A stretch of 64,000 nt of DNA from Reticulitermes speratus (GCA_021186555.1 JAJKFL010000005.1:2863001-2927000), one strand, 5' to 3'; shown: positions 32,284 through 42,303, counted from the stretch's first letter. Notes: a model not told the origin generated them from the letters alone. Program-made: numbers and translations.

Positions 32284-32782
32284 AAAGGTAAAGTTCACCC
32301 TAAAACAGGCCATGAAGACACAGAGGGGTAGTAGAGGTATAGCTCTACTCTTTCTTTAACCTGGACGCTAGATGGGGGTGGGTGGTCAACGCCACGACCC
32401 GGCCGCTTTACCCCCCGGGAATGACCCGGTACCCATTGTACAGGAGGCTGGGTAGGCCCCAGGGTCGGAAGAGTGTTGAAAATCTCGCCCCCACCGGGGG
32501 TTTTTTTTTTTTGCCTGTCCGGGGTTTTCCCCTTTGATCCATTTGTACTGTTGAAGTCCTTTTTGTCCTGCATGTCACCTTATGTTTCATGCTATCGTCC
32601 ATACAACAAACACAACACAAACATCCATGCCCCCGGTGGGATTCGAACCCACGATCCCAGTAAGCGAGCGGCCGAAGACCCACGCCTTAGACCGCACGGC
32701 CACTGGGATCGGCCCCTTTCGATCCCCGGACCGTCCAGCCCGTAGCGATTCGCTATACCGACTGAGCTATCGCGGCCCACGA
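32284..32782 (-). mobile_element. SINE family A copy interrupted by SINE B'
   Basis: The A body lies at 32284-32498 and its head at 32714-32782, where CGATAGCTCAGTCGGTATAG is read on the minus strand. They are separated by another SINE inserted within the T-arm of the tRNA-like head, close to box B. Confidence 0.88.
32499..32713 (-). mobile_element. SINE family B' inserted in SINE A
   Basis: The minus strand starts CCGATCCCAGTGGCCGTGCG with a normal box B, then departs from family B after the head: ATGGATGTTTGTGTTGTGTT, GTGACATGCAGGACAAAAAG and GTACAAATGGATCAAAGGGG, ending in a run of A. The same head-body combination occurs twice at 44723-45062, so B' is a real family. Confidence 0.85.
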
Positions 32783-32789
32783 ACAATAA

Positions 32790-33265
32790 TAGTGGCGGTG
32801 CCGGTAATATTCATAGTGAATGTACGAGTATTAACACAACCTAAGGTTGCTCACAGCACGGTTGCACGATAAGGAACCCACAGTACTCGTATGTCCAATC
32901 TATGATGGCCAGACACAGCATAGATGCTAGTACGAATGAACAACAGAAGCTCTCCTCTGAGTATGGAATCATTCACACAACAGAGCAATCGTCATGTACC
33001 AAAGTTAATAAGGGAACAGGTAACAAAATTACGGCTATTCAATATCGCCTATATATTCAATCAAGACTGTATTCAATCAACCTACACGTATAGGCACACG
33101 CACGCATAAGCCGATCAGCAAGTTCCATACAGGGGTACACAAATCCGGATGCCGGGGGACTAGATTTTTACGATGGCGCCTAATAATTTCAACATACTAT
33201 ATCTCTATCATCTATTGGTCGGATGTTCTTCCGAGATGTCAAAGCATTCAACGACTACACGATGC
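32790..33265. other. No gene recognised
   Basis: No features, other than a C run starting at about 33269 just beyond. Confidence 0.4.
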
Positions 33266-33312
33266 AAACCCCCCCCCCCCCCGCCCCAAAAAAGACCAGC
33301 TACTAATCAACA

Positions 33313-33603
33313 GGGGGCACGTGGTGAAGCAGTTGGTTGAGGCACTGCGCTACAAGCCGGAAGGTCGCGGGTTCGATTCCCGATGGGGGTCATTGGGAAT
33401 TTTCATGACCTAATCCTTCCGGCCGCACTATGACCCTGGGGTCGACACAACCTCTAACAGAAATGAGTACCAGGACTAGCTCCTGGGGGGTAAAGGCGGC
33501 CGGTGCGTAGGGCTGACCTTACAGCCTTCATGTGCCGATTGTCTTGAAACCTGGGAGCCTCAACCTTATAGATGTCCAGGCCTGTAATGGGATAGCTTTA
33601 CCT
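33313..33603 (+). mobile_element. SINE family D copy with 12-bp target-site duplication
   Basis: TACTAATCAACA flanks it at 33301-33312 and 33604-33615. The head has box A (TGGTGAAGCAGTTGGTTGAGG) and box B (GGGTTCGATTCCCG). The tail is GATAGCTTTACC. This is the reference copy for family D. The head would be scored tRNA-like, but the body and duplication show it is a SINE. Confidence 0.95.
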
Positions 33604-33853
33604 TACTAATCAACAACCCCCGTCAAAGCCTCAAAACCTACAGCCTAATTCTGAAACGACCTTTATACATGTATACAAGCTCTGTATATGTCACAATTAT
33701 TGTGCTTCTAACGCCAAAATGGTAAACATATGAACTGCATCTAATTCAACTCAATGAGGTGATATATTGTATGCACAGTACGGCGTTCAGTAGAATTAGG
33801 CTTTATTAAACAAGGCTGTCCCTCGGACCATATGCAGTCTAAAGGTTCAACTA

Positions 33854-34229
33854 GACGGCGCGTGGCTCGGCTCGTTTTACGTCACAACTGACGTCATTGA
33901 CAAAGAATCGTATTCAAACGCGCCATGTATCCGGCCTGGCGCGGCGCGTGAATGGGCGAGCGAGGCTCGTTGGATCGCCGCACGATCCTCAAAGGGACTC
34001 GGCGCGGGCAGCTGTTGCGGCTACACGGGGCTTGCAGTCTACGAGCCAAGCCAGTCGCAGCAGAACAACACGACGCGTTATTCCACAAGCCGAGCCAAAC
34101 CTACCCGAGCAAGGCCGCTGGTCCGCCATTTGCCGAGCTGCGCCGCGTCGTGTAGCCAGATTGTCTTTTCTGTTCCGATCTGTTGGCCGAGCAAGTGACG
34201 TCACGTCACTTGACGAGCCGCGCGCCGTC
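33854..34229. mobile_element. GC-rich element with terminal inverted repeats
   Basis: The left end GACGGCGCGTGGCTCGGCTC and the reverse complement of the right end GACGGCGCGCGGCTCGTCAA are flanked by TA on both sides (33852-33853 and 34230-34231). The interior is markedly GC- and CpG-rich compared with its surroundings and has TGACGTCA-like words near both ends. Open frames on both strands reflect composition. I cannot assign the superfamily. Confidence 0.75.
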
Positions 34230-34234
34230 TAATC

Positions 34235-34865
34235 CCGGCTTAATGATGAACAGTTAACATGACATAACGCTGTCGTGGTTTAAATGGCAATACTATGCCA
34301 GCATCTGCCTGGACGAAACTCGTTTTAATTCAAAACTGTACAACCTATTTGAAATGAAGACAGCCGGTGTGGACGTTGTGTATTACCGGCTAAGCGACAA
34401 GCAGTGGCCTACATACGGCCCCCGCAGAGCCCGCCAAGCGGGGGATTCCCGTGGGTCAAGGCGAGCCCCCAAACGTACGAATTACCAAAATTTGTTATGG
34501 ATACTTGCGGCCTGGATTCCGTTCTTGTGACAGAAGGGAGTATTCTGGGTCCCTGTTATGAGATCTGGGAATAACGTCGCTAATAATTCAGGGGGTTGGG
34601 GCGGTTATCGAGTTGCGGGGGCGGGGGCCTTGCCCGGTTATCTATGCTAGTGGCGATAAGGTTAAATGGCAGAAGGAAAACGAGTCACTAATGTCAGTGC
34701 GGCGAGGACGGAATAACCTGGACTGTAGCGACTGTGCTAGCACACGCTCTTTGAAGTTGTGGAAATGATACTTGGAATTATCATCTTCAGTAGGTGTGAC
34801 TAAAGTCCTAAGAACTGTCTACAAACTGGCTGAGCGGTTACGTAAAACAAATCAGCAGAGGCTCT
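34235..34865. other. No gene recognised
   Basis: Moderately GC-rich DNA with G runs near 34600. I find no coding or RNA gene pattern. Confidence 0.4.
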
Positions 34866-34874
34866 GTAGGCCTA

Positions 34875-34938
34875 TACAGGGTGCAACTGAATAATCTTTA
34901 CGTAAACAGCACTGTGTATTCCGTCTGACACCCTGTAT
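34875..34938. mobile_element. Very short inverted-repeat element
   Basis: TACAGGGTGCAACTGA and, in reverse complement, TACAGGGTGTCAGACG bracket about 60 bp. It may be a mariner-type solo relic. Evidence is limited to the termini. Confidence 0.4.
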
Positions 34939-34939
34939 C

Positions 34940-35100
34940 TATTATTATTTCTCAAACGCAACATGTTTCGATCAAGCCGATCACCATCAGGTGTTTGTTC
35001 ATACAAAAACTTAAAATTCGATGCAAAAATGTAAAAATTTTGCGAGATCTCACAAATGATACAAAATGTATAAAATATGAAATATAAATTACATTTCATA
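34940..35100 (-). mobile_element. Penelope-like fragment with hammerhead-like motif
   Basis: The minus strand reads CACCTGATGGTGATCGGCTT then GATCGAAACATGTTGCG: a GATC hairpin enclosed by CTGATGG and GAAAC. The AAACATGTTG word is shared with 35373-35667. Confidence 0.5.
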
Positions 35101-35114
35101 TAATTTACACAACC

Positions 35115-35235
35115 GTGAGGATGGGACCGATACGTTGTCCCGAAACGTCGGTAAACAATTACCACACGACGCCGCGTAATACCCCAGAAGATCGCGGATT
35201 TCATCAACATCGCGGCGGAAGCCTGAAATCAAGGT
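35115..35235 (+). repeat. Dispersed repeat R24, second copy
   Basis: GATGGGACCGATACGTTGTC, CCGAAACGTCGG, ATTACCACACGACGCCGCGT and CATCGCGGCGGAAGCCTGAA match 24236-24355. GGGAC and GTCCC can pair around the loop just before GAAAC. Confidence 0.75.
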
Positions 35236-35372
35236 TATATACTGATCAGTTGTCCAGAAACGGAAAAATGGGGAACGGAATTTGTGAATAAATAATGGCA
35301 GAATATTAATGGGGTACCCTGTAAGATTTATTACGATTTACGTTACTTGTACCGTACATTCTTTTTTGATTA

Positions 35373-35667
35373 AATAAACCTTATTCTGACAAATGTACAC
35401 TGTTTATGTTATTTAACACAGTTTTATTAAAAAATGCCCAACATGTTTCGAACCAATTTATGGTTCATCTTCAGGGTCTCACTTTCTCAAATTACATTTT
35501 ATTTAACTTATATTTTAATATGTACCATAAATATATAGCTGATGTAATTTGAGAAAGTGAGCCCCTAAAGATGGACCATAAATTCGTTCGAAACATGTTG
35601 GGCATTTTTTAAATAAAACTGTGTTAAATAACATAAACAGTGTACATTTGTCAGAATAAGATTTATT
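35373..35667. mobile_element. Long palindrome with facing hammerhead-like motifs
   Basis: Arms of about 105 bp (35373-35480 and 35560-35667) are reverse complements with few mismatches, around a central AT-rich spacer. The left arm on the minus strand has CTGAAGA, a GAACC/GGTTC hairpin and GAAAC (35445-35474). The right arm on the plus strand has the same with CTAAAGA (35565-35594). Inverted copies of one terminal segment are known in Penelope-like elements. No coding region remains. Confidence 0.8.
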
Positions 35668-35669
35668 AA

Positions 35670-36000
35670 ACTATTAAGATGTTCCAACAAAGATCAGGTT
35701 ACAGATTTAGCTAGATATTTAGACAGCCATTTCCACTTCCCTCTTACTGTGGAATAAACACTGAAGCAACGACATTTGCGTGCTAGCCGATTCCACAATG
35801 ACGAGGAAATGGAAATGGCTGTTCGCGAATGGTAGCGAAAGCAAAAGCCCAATTTCTGCTCGTGCCAAGATGAGACAAATGCATCAATGTGCAAACTGAT
35901 ACTTCAGTGGAATAAACTGGCTACGTTTAACGTTCTAATGACTTCCCATTTAATCTGTATGACGTGGGAAACTTTATTTGCTGAATATCCGTTGTATGTT
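35670..36000. other. No gene recognised
   Basis: A weak internal symmetry around GCCATTTCCACTTCC at 35726 and GGAAATGGAAATGGC at 35805. Otherwise nothing. Confidence 0.35.
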
Positions 36001-36015
36001 TAATTGTACCTTTGG

Positions 36016-36327
36016 TAAAGGTAAAGGTAAAGCAATCACATTACAGGCCTGGACAGGCCCTTAGGGTTCCAGGAGGTTGAGGCTCCCAGATTTCTAGACA
36101 ATCGGCACATAAAGTTGGTAAGGTTGTCAGCCCTACGCACCGGCCACCTTTACCCCCAGGAAATATTCCTGGTACTCATTTCTGTTAGAGACTGAGTCGA
36201 CCCAGGACCATAGTGCGACCGGAAGGATTATGTCAATGAAAAATCCCAATGATCCCATCGGGAATCGAACCCGCAACCTTCCGGTTTGCAGCGCAGTGCC
36301 TCAACCAACTGCGCCACTGCGTGCCCC
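36016..36327 (-). mobile_element. SINE family D copy with 14-bp target-site duplication
   Basis: AATTGTACCTTTGG flanks it at 36002-36015 and 36328-36341. It is full length on the minus strand from the GGGGCACGCAGTGGCGCAGT head to a tail of TTTACC repeats. Confidence 0.95.
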
Positions 36328-36344
36328 AATTGTACCTTTGGACT

Positions 36345-36900
36345 TACAACAAAACACGGGGGATCTAGCCCACAATGACACGATACACAGAACAACACAG
36401 GAACACGTGGACGAACACCGACGTCCCCACAGGAATTCGAGCCCACAATTACAAAGCTGGTTCGGCTCAAGATCTCCAACATTCATGGCGGTAAATAAAC
36501 TAATCCAAAGAACAAGCATGAACCAAAAAAACATGAATTTGATAATACACTCATACGATCAAATGTCACTCGATGCAGTCACTATAATTTGCGGCGAACT
36601 ATACACCACAGATCGCCGATGAGGCTTGATGACAAATGCAGAGTTGCATAAAATTGAACTGCACGAAACTGCGAGCACTGTAAATTGTGTTAAATCAGGC
36701 TCTAAACTTCACCTATCTCTCTGCACGCATGACGACAAATAGCAGCTGCACCAATTACACATACACGTGCACAGCATCAATTTTGGAATAAATCAGGACT
36801 GGGAAAATTTATAAACCATGTAACATTTTATATCAAAAATTGACATTTACAGTATCAAAATGGCTGACGACAATCATCAGGCCTGACTGTAAACTGTTAC
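36345..36900. other. No gene recognised
   Basis: A 130-codon frame (36230-36622) starts inside the SINE and has no recognisable domain. Confidence 0.4.
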
Positions 36901-36904
36901 TAAC

Positions 36905-37035
36905 AGGCGTTCTGCAGCTGAGGTCCCAGGTCTCCTGGAATGAGACGCCGTGTCGTTGGCTGAGTGGTTACCGACGTTTCGGAGGATCAACTGTCATCTG
37001 TAACGTCAGTCCTGAAGATGATGCAACAATCCCCC
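36905..37035 (+). repeat. Dispersed repeat with GACGTTTCGGAGG
   Basis: The sequence GTTACCGACGTTTCGGAGGA and the encoded SWNETPCRWLSGYRRFG link it to repeats at 3490 and 6735. CCTGAAGATGATGCAAC follows at 37012. Confidence 0.5.
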
Positions 37036-37299
37036 AACCACAAAGCGTCAAATACCAGAAAACTTTAATCTTAGGCATCAACGCTATGAGAATCTCAGAT
37101 CCCATTATTTCTCAGACCCATGGTTCCCCACCTTTACCCATCCACGAACTTCTTTCTGCAATAGAAACCCCGAATCAGAAACACAAATGACCTTGCGGTA
37201 TAATTAAGTTTGTAAATGTATTATTTAATGACGCTGTTAACGGTTATGATTATATAATGTGTCCTTGACGGACAAAACGAGCGAACAGGCCTATGCAGC

Positions 37300-37435
37300 G
37301 TTAGTGGAATGATACTGACGGAGGGAACCGGCAGTACTTGCAGAAGAACCTGCACCAGTGCCACTTTGCCCGAACGCGGGACTCTGGGGGGGCGAAAAGG
37401 CCGGCGACTAACCTCTGGAGCAGGATAATGTAGCG
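37300..37435 (-). mobile_element. Old SINE C-related fragment
   Basis: The minus strand has GAGGTTAGTCGCCGGCCTTT, AAAGTGGCACTGGTGCAGG and GCAAGTACTGCCGG. Box A is only partly visible. Confidence 0.6.
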
Positions 37436-37544
37436 GTACAGCTCTACACCTGTGTTCGGGGCGGTAACCATTTCAGTTGTTGGACATACTACCATCAACA
37501 ATGGCTCACTGCCCAGTTCGTCTCTATAAATGCTTCTTCTAGAT

Positions 37545-38052
37545 CAGCGGTATTCAACCTTTTTTGTTTGCGTACCCCCACATATAATTTCTCTTCAACT
37601 TTGTACCCCCAAAGTTGTTGGTGCATAATTCAAGTTATACACGGTCTATAATCTACATCTAAAATAAGTTAAATAAATTACATCAAAAATAATGTATTAA
37701 ATAATAAGTTTTAAATGAAAAAATGAGAATCGAGCTATTAAATAACAAATATATTATTGTCTATTATATAAAAATTAATAAAGGAACAAAGGTATTTTAG
37801 CAAAGCAAAATTATATGCACTATGTGGAATAAAATAAAACTAGCCGCCCACATAAGAATCGCATAGAGGAGAGAGGAGAGAGAGAGAGAGAATTGCGCCC
37901 CCAAATCGCATGTCCTTACGTCCGGGTCTCTTGTGGCCAATCCTAAATCTCGCCCTGATTATTCAGTGTCTATCATGAAATAATAGATTTATTTTTTTTA
38001 GTTTCACGTACCCCCTAAAATATCTTCGCGTACCCCAGGTTGAATACCACTG
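37545..38052. mobile_element. Non-autonomous hAT element 2
   Basis: The termini CAGCGGTATTCAACC and, in reverse complement, CAGTGGTATTCAACC are flanked by TTCTAGAT (37537-37544) and TTCTAGAA (38053-38060). Inner arms share CGTACCCC. The interior is AT-rich with an AG repeat near 37870. Confidence 0.92.
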
Positions 38053-38060
38053 TTCTAGAA

Positions 38061-38507
38061 CACCGTTTCCCACACTTTTTTGCTCGCGGACCCTTTTTGG
38101 CTTTGAAAAAAACCACGGATCCTCACATCCTTGCTCACGTAAATATAGTCTGTCCAGATCACAGGTATCTAAAATTAAAAATCTATATCTCAGAACTGAT
38201 TTTAGATAGCTACAAATACATACCAATAGCATACGTAACAATGCATTGCATGATTTGACCTTAATTAAAACGACTGTCGCTCGCTTCGTGGGTACAGGAC
38301 GTTTCTTAATTAGATATTCTAACGGCCATACGAAATAAACATATCGCCAATTAAAGAAGCCCCGCGATTATTTTTAACAAAACATTATTCCGTTAATTAA
38401 ATAATAAGTAAACTTCAAATCAGCCATTACAGAAATGTATCCACGGATCCCGTGGGAACTGGTCGCGGATCCCTTGGGATCCGCGGAGCACACTTTGGGA
38501 ACCACTG
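38061..38507. mobile_element. Non-autonomous hAT element 3, abutting element 2
   Basis: The termini CACCGTTTCCCACACTTTTT and, in reverse complement, CAGTGGTTCCCAAAGTGTGC are flanked by TTCTAGAA (38053-38060) and GTCTAGAC (38508-38515). Its left duplication is the right duplication of element 2, so one inserted into the duplicated TCTAGA site of the other. Confidence 0.88.
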
Positions 38508-38589
38508 GTCTAGACATATCACGTCATGTCACGACAACCTCATTCCAAATTCTTACCCCCCCCCCCCCCCCCACAAACTTACTGTACGC

Positions 38590-38690
38590 TGTTCATTCAT
38601 TCCGCAGTCTGTCTTACGACACGTCCATAGCCTCTTCGAAAACGAGTTCTCCACAGACTGCGATCTAGTGCTTCCTCTTTCAACGTGTAT
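38590..38690 (-). pseudogene. LINE family 2, 3' terminal fragment
   Basis: The minus strand encodes LKEEALDRSLWRTRFRRGYG and ends VVRQTAE. This copy has a single 3' end and no tandem expansion. It is flanked by a C run at about 38556-38572. Confidence 0.85.
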
Positions 38691-38974
38691 CTGTGTGTAT
38701 ACATCGTTGTCAATCCAACAACAAATCCATGTATAACTGCACATTTTTTCTGTATTTCCCCTTCACGTATTCCTTTATAGTATGCGTGTTCGCATAAACA
38801 GCGAAAAGCGCATATTAGCTTCTGCATGTCCGTCTGTCTACCTTTCTGCCTTTCCATGTATCAGCGCGGCCCTCACTGGACGAATTTTCGTGAAATTTGA
38901 TACGGGTACTTCCACGAAAATGTGTCGAGAAACTCCAAATTTGGTTAAAAACAGACAAAAATAGCAGACCTAAG

Positions 38975-39160
38975 TACTTTTATATTGTTGACAGCAATAC
39001 AAAATATTTGTAGCTCGACAACAATGCAAAGTGAACCCATTCTTGCAAACACTCAAAGGTTTTATATTGTTGGCAGCAATACAAAATATTTGTAGCTCGA
39101 CAACAATGCAAAGTGAACCCATTCTTGCAAACACTCAAAAGGTTTTATATTGTTGACAGC
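38975..39160 (+). repeat. 77-bp internal duplication
   Basis: TTTTATATTGTTGACAGC, AATACAAAATATTTGTAGCT and CAACAATGCAAAGTGAACCC recur in two full units and a partial third. Confidence 0.85.
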
Positions 39161-39256
39161 TACATGCAGGTCAACAAAAACAGAAAACGTACTGATGCGT
39201 TTCCATGGCAACAATGGTTACGCGAAAGCGCCACAATTTTACGTTCTACGCACATT

Positions 39257-39634
39257 ATTATTATTATTATTATTTATCCTGTCCCTCTTCGTGGAGCATA
39301 CGGCCTCCTTTCGGAGGTTTCTTTAGTCGTGTGCATAGGTGTAGTGAGTGACCAGTCCACTGACTGCACAAGTTCTACTCAATCCTGATGATGTAACTGC
39401 CAGCGCCATCTAGCAGTCAGTCAGGAGACTTGGGTGAGAAATGACCGCTGAATTTTGCTTACGAAACATCTCTATTCATGCCCGTACGATTCCTTTACAT
39501 GCTGTAAATCTACGACATGGGACCGACGGCTTTACTTCCCCTTTATCACCCTTAAAAATCCATCGACATCGGCCGGGATCGAACCCGCAAACCTTGGATC
39601 CAGTGGCGAGCACGCTAACCACTAGTCCACCGAC
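39257..39634 (-). mobile_element. SINE family E copy with 12-bp target-site duplication
   Basis: TCTACGCACATT is at 39245-39256 and 39635-39646. The minus strand starts GTCGGTGGACTAGTGGTTAG with box B (GGGTTCGATCCCGG), continues with ATGGATTTTTAAGGGTG and ends in AAT repeats. Confidence 0.93.
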
Positions 39635-39699
39635 TCTACGCACATTGCCTGTCGTGTTACACAGATGCCGCTGACCTGGGCCAGTCTCACGCACATCAA

Positions 39700-40040
39700 C
39701 CGTTGACCTGCACGGCGTTTCTCAAGTAACTGACTTCTGAACGAAGATGAAGGCGGCCAACTATAGGCGAGGGGTGCACAAATTCTCCAAAAATCATGGA
39801 GCCACCTCATAATTCTAGGCGCCAGGAGGATGACAAGTCCCACACAGGGGAGCCACAAACATTAGGCGCCACCATATAAACTTCAGTCGGCCAGCAACTG
39901 GGATTTGTGAACCCCAGCTAAAGCCTGGCTTTATCTCAATTGCTATTGTGTAAATTGATACAATTAATATGACTCTCAATACGAACACACAGCAGCGCCA
40001 ACAACGAAGTTCTTAAAAATAATTTCGAAATAATATCGGT
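39700..40040. other. No gene recognised
   Basis: No features identified. Confidence 0.4.
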
Positions 40041-40048
40041 ACACGAAA

Positions 40049-40296
40049 CAGCGCCGGCCTTAGCAAACGCGGGGGCCCTATTGCGATCCTTGTGGCGAAC
40101 CCCTAAAAGTTATTGTGAAGAGCCAAAAAAACTCGTTTCTTTATATTAACATTATATTATAAATCATTATAAAATCAGTCCGATGACTTTGTGTGGCATC
40201 ACACTGCGTATTTTTAAAAATTACTAATGCGCGAATCTCCCATGAGCGCGGGGCCCGATTACGTCAAATGGTCCAACAGGCCTAAGGCCGACTCTG
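40049..40296. mobile_element. Probable hAT MITE 4
   Basis: The termini CAGCGCCGGCCTTAG and (reverse complement) CAGAGTCGGCCTTAG, with GGGGGCCC and GGGGCCC inside. The flanks ACACGAAA and CACGACAA do not match well, so the duplication is unproven. Confidence 0.65.
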
Positions 40297-40299
40297 CAC

Positions 40300-40630
40300 G
40301 ACAAATAAGCTACTAAGCTACGGCAGCACTTCCTCAAAAACATCTCGCGTAATCAGCCGCCTTCCCCGAATTACAGCCTCGCGGTCAGCTCAAAGTATGC
40401 TCACGGTATACTACCCACCCTGAACGCTCTTGCGACACTCCAGCACAGTTCATTTTGCTTTAATCACGTTCACAACCTCAAACCAACCGCGATATGGGGT
40501 GTAACGACATCATTTTGGAAAATACATTCTCCCGAAGAATACCCGCGCTGACGTGAGCGCCCCGTGACTTCAGCGTGACCTCTTACATAAACAGATGCAT
40601 TTAAATACAGGCTGACCGAGAGGCGTGTCT
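40300..40630. other. No gene recognised
   Basis: No features identified. Confidence 0.4.
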
Positions 40631-40636
40631 ATGGTA

Positions 40637-40932
40637 CAGGTACGTCCCGTTTTACGACGGTCCATTTTACGACTTTTCACATTAACGACTGTTTCAAAAT
40701 ATTACCTTAAATATTAGTATATACTTGGAAAAATTTTAGGAATTTTGGAACCTATCTCATTCAATTACATTATATTTTGGTCTCGTTTTACGACTTTTCA
40801 TTTTACGACCTTGTTTTGCTGGAACCTAACCCTGTCATAAAACGGGTCCTATTTTGGTCTCGTTTTACGACTTTTCATTTTACGATCCTGTTTTGCTGGA
40901 ACCTAACCCTGTCGTAAAACGGGTCCTACCTG
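40637..40932. mobile_element. Pogo/Tigger-like MITE with internal duplication
   Basis: The same family as 28363-28580, flanked by TA at 40635-40636 and 40933-40934. The segment from TTTTGGTCTCGTTTTACGAC to AACCCTGTCNTAAAACGGG occurs twice in a row, which accounts for its extra length. Confidence 0.88.
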
Positions 40933-41044
40933 TACTGCTCAACCAAGTGCCTCAAATGATCGAAACAAGAAGGAGAATAACACTTCTTAACTGCTTGCCA
41001 GAAAAAATGAAACTTGTCCCTGTCCAATCCCAGCAGGCATATAG

Positions 41045-41253
41045 ATGGAGTACAGGTATAGCTCTACCCATTAATCTCGGCGCCAGATGGAGGTAAGCGG
41101 TCAACATAGCGCCCTGACCACTTGACCGCCGGGGAAAGAACGCCGGGATCAACTGAAAAGGATTGGCGGGCCCCAGAGCTGGTATGAAAGTTTTGGAGAA
41201 AAATCTCTTGCCGTGACTGGGATTCGAACCTCCGGACCGTCCAGCCCGTAGAC
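41045..41253 (-). mobile_element. SINE A-related copy cut by a pogo MITE
   Basis: On the minus strand, GGCTGGACGGTCCGGAGGTT and CGAATCCCAGTCACGG are followed by an A-type body ending near AGAGCTATACCTGTACTCC. The head is cut at 41254 by the next element and may continue at 41586-41610. Confidence 0.7.
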
Positions 41254-41255
41254 TA

Positions 41256-41583
41256 CAGTAGAACCTCGATTATCCGAAATAAAGGGGGCGGACCCAATTT
41301 CGGATAAGAAAATTTTCGGATAATTCGGTAATTCAGCTTGACGTGATAAGGTCCAATAAAAATAACATTTATTCAGAAACACGTCTTATGTTAATAAAAT
41401 TTATGGCACAACAAAGTGTATTATATTTACAGATGCAATGCAACACTACAAATTTATACGAAAAATCTGATATTTTAGTTGGAACTTTTCTTTCACAACT
41501 CTTTTAGCTGCATTGCCCCTCCACTGTGTTTCGGTTAACCCGAGTTTCGGATAAACGAAGTTCGGATAACCGAGGTTCTACTG
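41256..41583. mobile_element. Pogo/Tigger-like MITE
   Basis: The termini CAGTAGAACCTCGATTATCC and, in reverse complement, CAGTAGAACCTCGGTTATCC are flanked by TA at 41254-41255 and 41584-41585. CAGTAGAACCTC is a well-known Tigger-type start. No transposase. Confidence 0.95.
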
Positions 41584-41659
41584 TATGTCAAACCGTCGCG
41601 GTCAGACTCAGAAGACTGCCCGCGCCGTACTCCTGTCCCAAGTCGCACAGAACGCATCA

Positions 41660-41850
41660 CGCACGCCGTAAGACGCACATCGCAACCTTCCGGTAGGACA
41701 CTGACCGCTCCACAGCCTCGCCGGTGTGACGTTCGATTCCCGGAAGGTGCAAGACACAGTTGTCCCTTCTCCAAAACGTCCACACTGACTCTAAACCCAC
41801 CCAGCCCCACATTCAACGGTGTATCAGACCTTACTGGCCGAGGCGTATCA
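41660..41850 (+). mobile_element. SINE A-related copy, diverged
   Basis: Box B-like GACGTTCGATTCCCGG is followed by TTCTCCAAAACGTCCACACT and ACCCACCCAGCCCC, the order seen in the copy at 43985-44215. Confidence 0.55.
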
Positions 41851-42047
41851 CTTACTACACACCATTATCTAGTCATAGTCATGTAGCTGTCACGCAGTTC
41901 GGCCACTTGACCCGTTCCAGTCTCACTCATCCAGAAGTCTCTTCAATGGTCTTCCCCGGTTCCTTCTGCCTTTTGGGGTGTAGTTATTCATTATCCTGCG
42001 CAATGTTACTAGCCATTCTATTTACATGCTGCATCCAATTTCTCTTG

Positions 42048-42303
42048 GCGCACGCGGTGGCGCAGTTGGTTGAGGCACTGCGCTACAAGCCGGAAAGTCG
42101 CGGGTTCGATTCCTGATGGTGTCATTGGAATTTTTCATTGACATAATCCTTTCGATCGCACTAAGGCCCTGGGCGTAAAGGCGGCCGGTGCGTAGGGCTG
42201 ATAACCTTACCACCTTCATGTGTCGATTGTCTGGAAATCTGAGAGCCTCAACCTCCTGGAACCGTAAGGGCCTGTCCAGGCTTGTAATGGGATTGCTTTA
42301 CCT
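42048..42303 (+). mobile_element. SINE family D copy with 15-bp target-site duplication
   Basis: ATCCAATTTCTCTTG flanks it at 42033-42047 and 42304-42318 without mismatch. The body lacks the AACAGAAATGAGTACC part present in other D copies, an internal deletion. Confidence 0.95.

Larger units (their letters stand above)
38785..39695 (+). mobile_element. Module X copy interrupted by SINE E
   Basis: GCGTGTTCGCATAAACAGCG, CTTCTGCATGTCCGTCTGTC and CCCTCACTGGACGAATTTTC correspond to X. The right part, GGTTACGCGAAAGCGCC then TTTTACGTTCTACGCACATT, resumes after the SINE as CTACGCACATTGCCTGTCGT. Confidence 0.7.

Noticed and set aside
33313-33390. tRNA gene candidates, here and at all other sites with A and B boxes
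   Set aside because: Each tRNA-like segment continues into a SINE body or lies in a known SINE family, several with target-site duplications. None shows an isolated, fully pairing cloverleaf.
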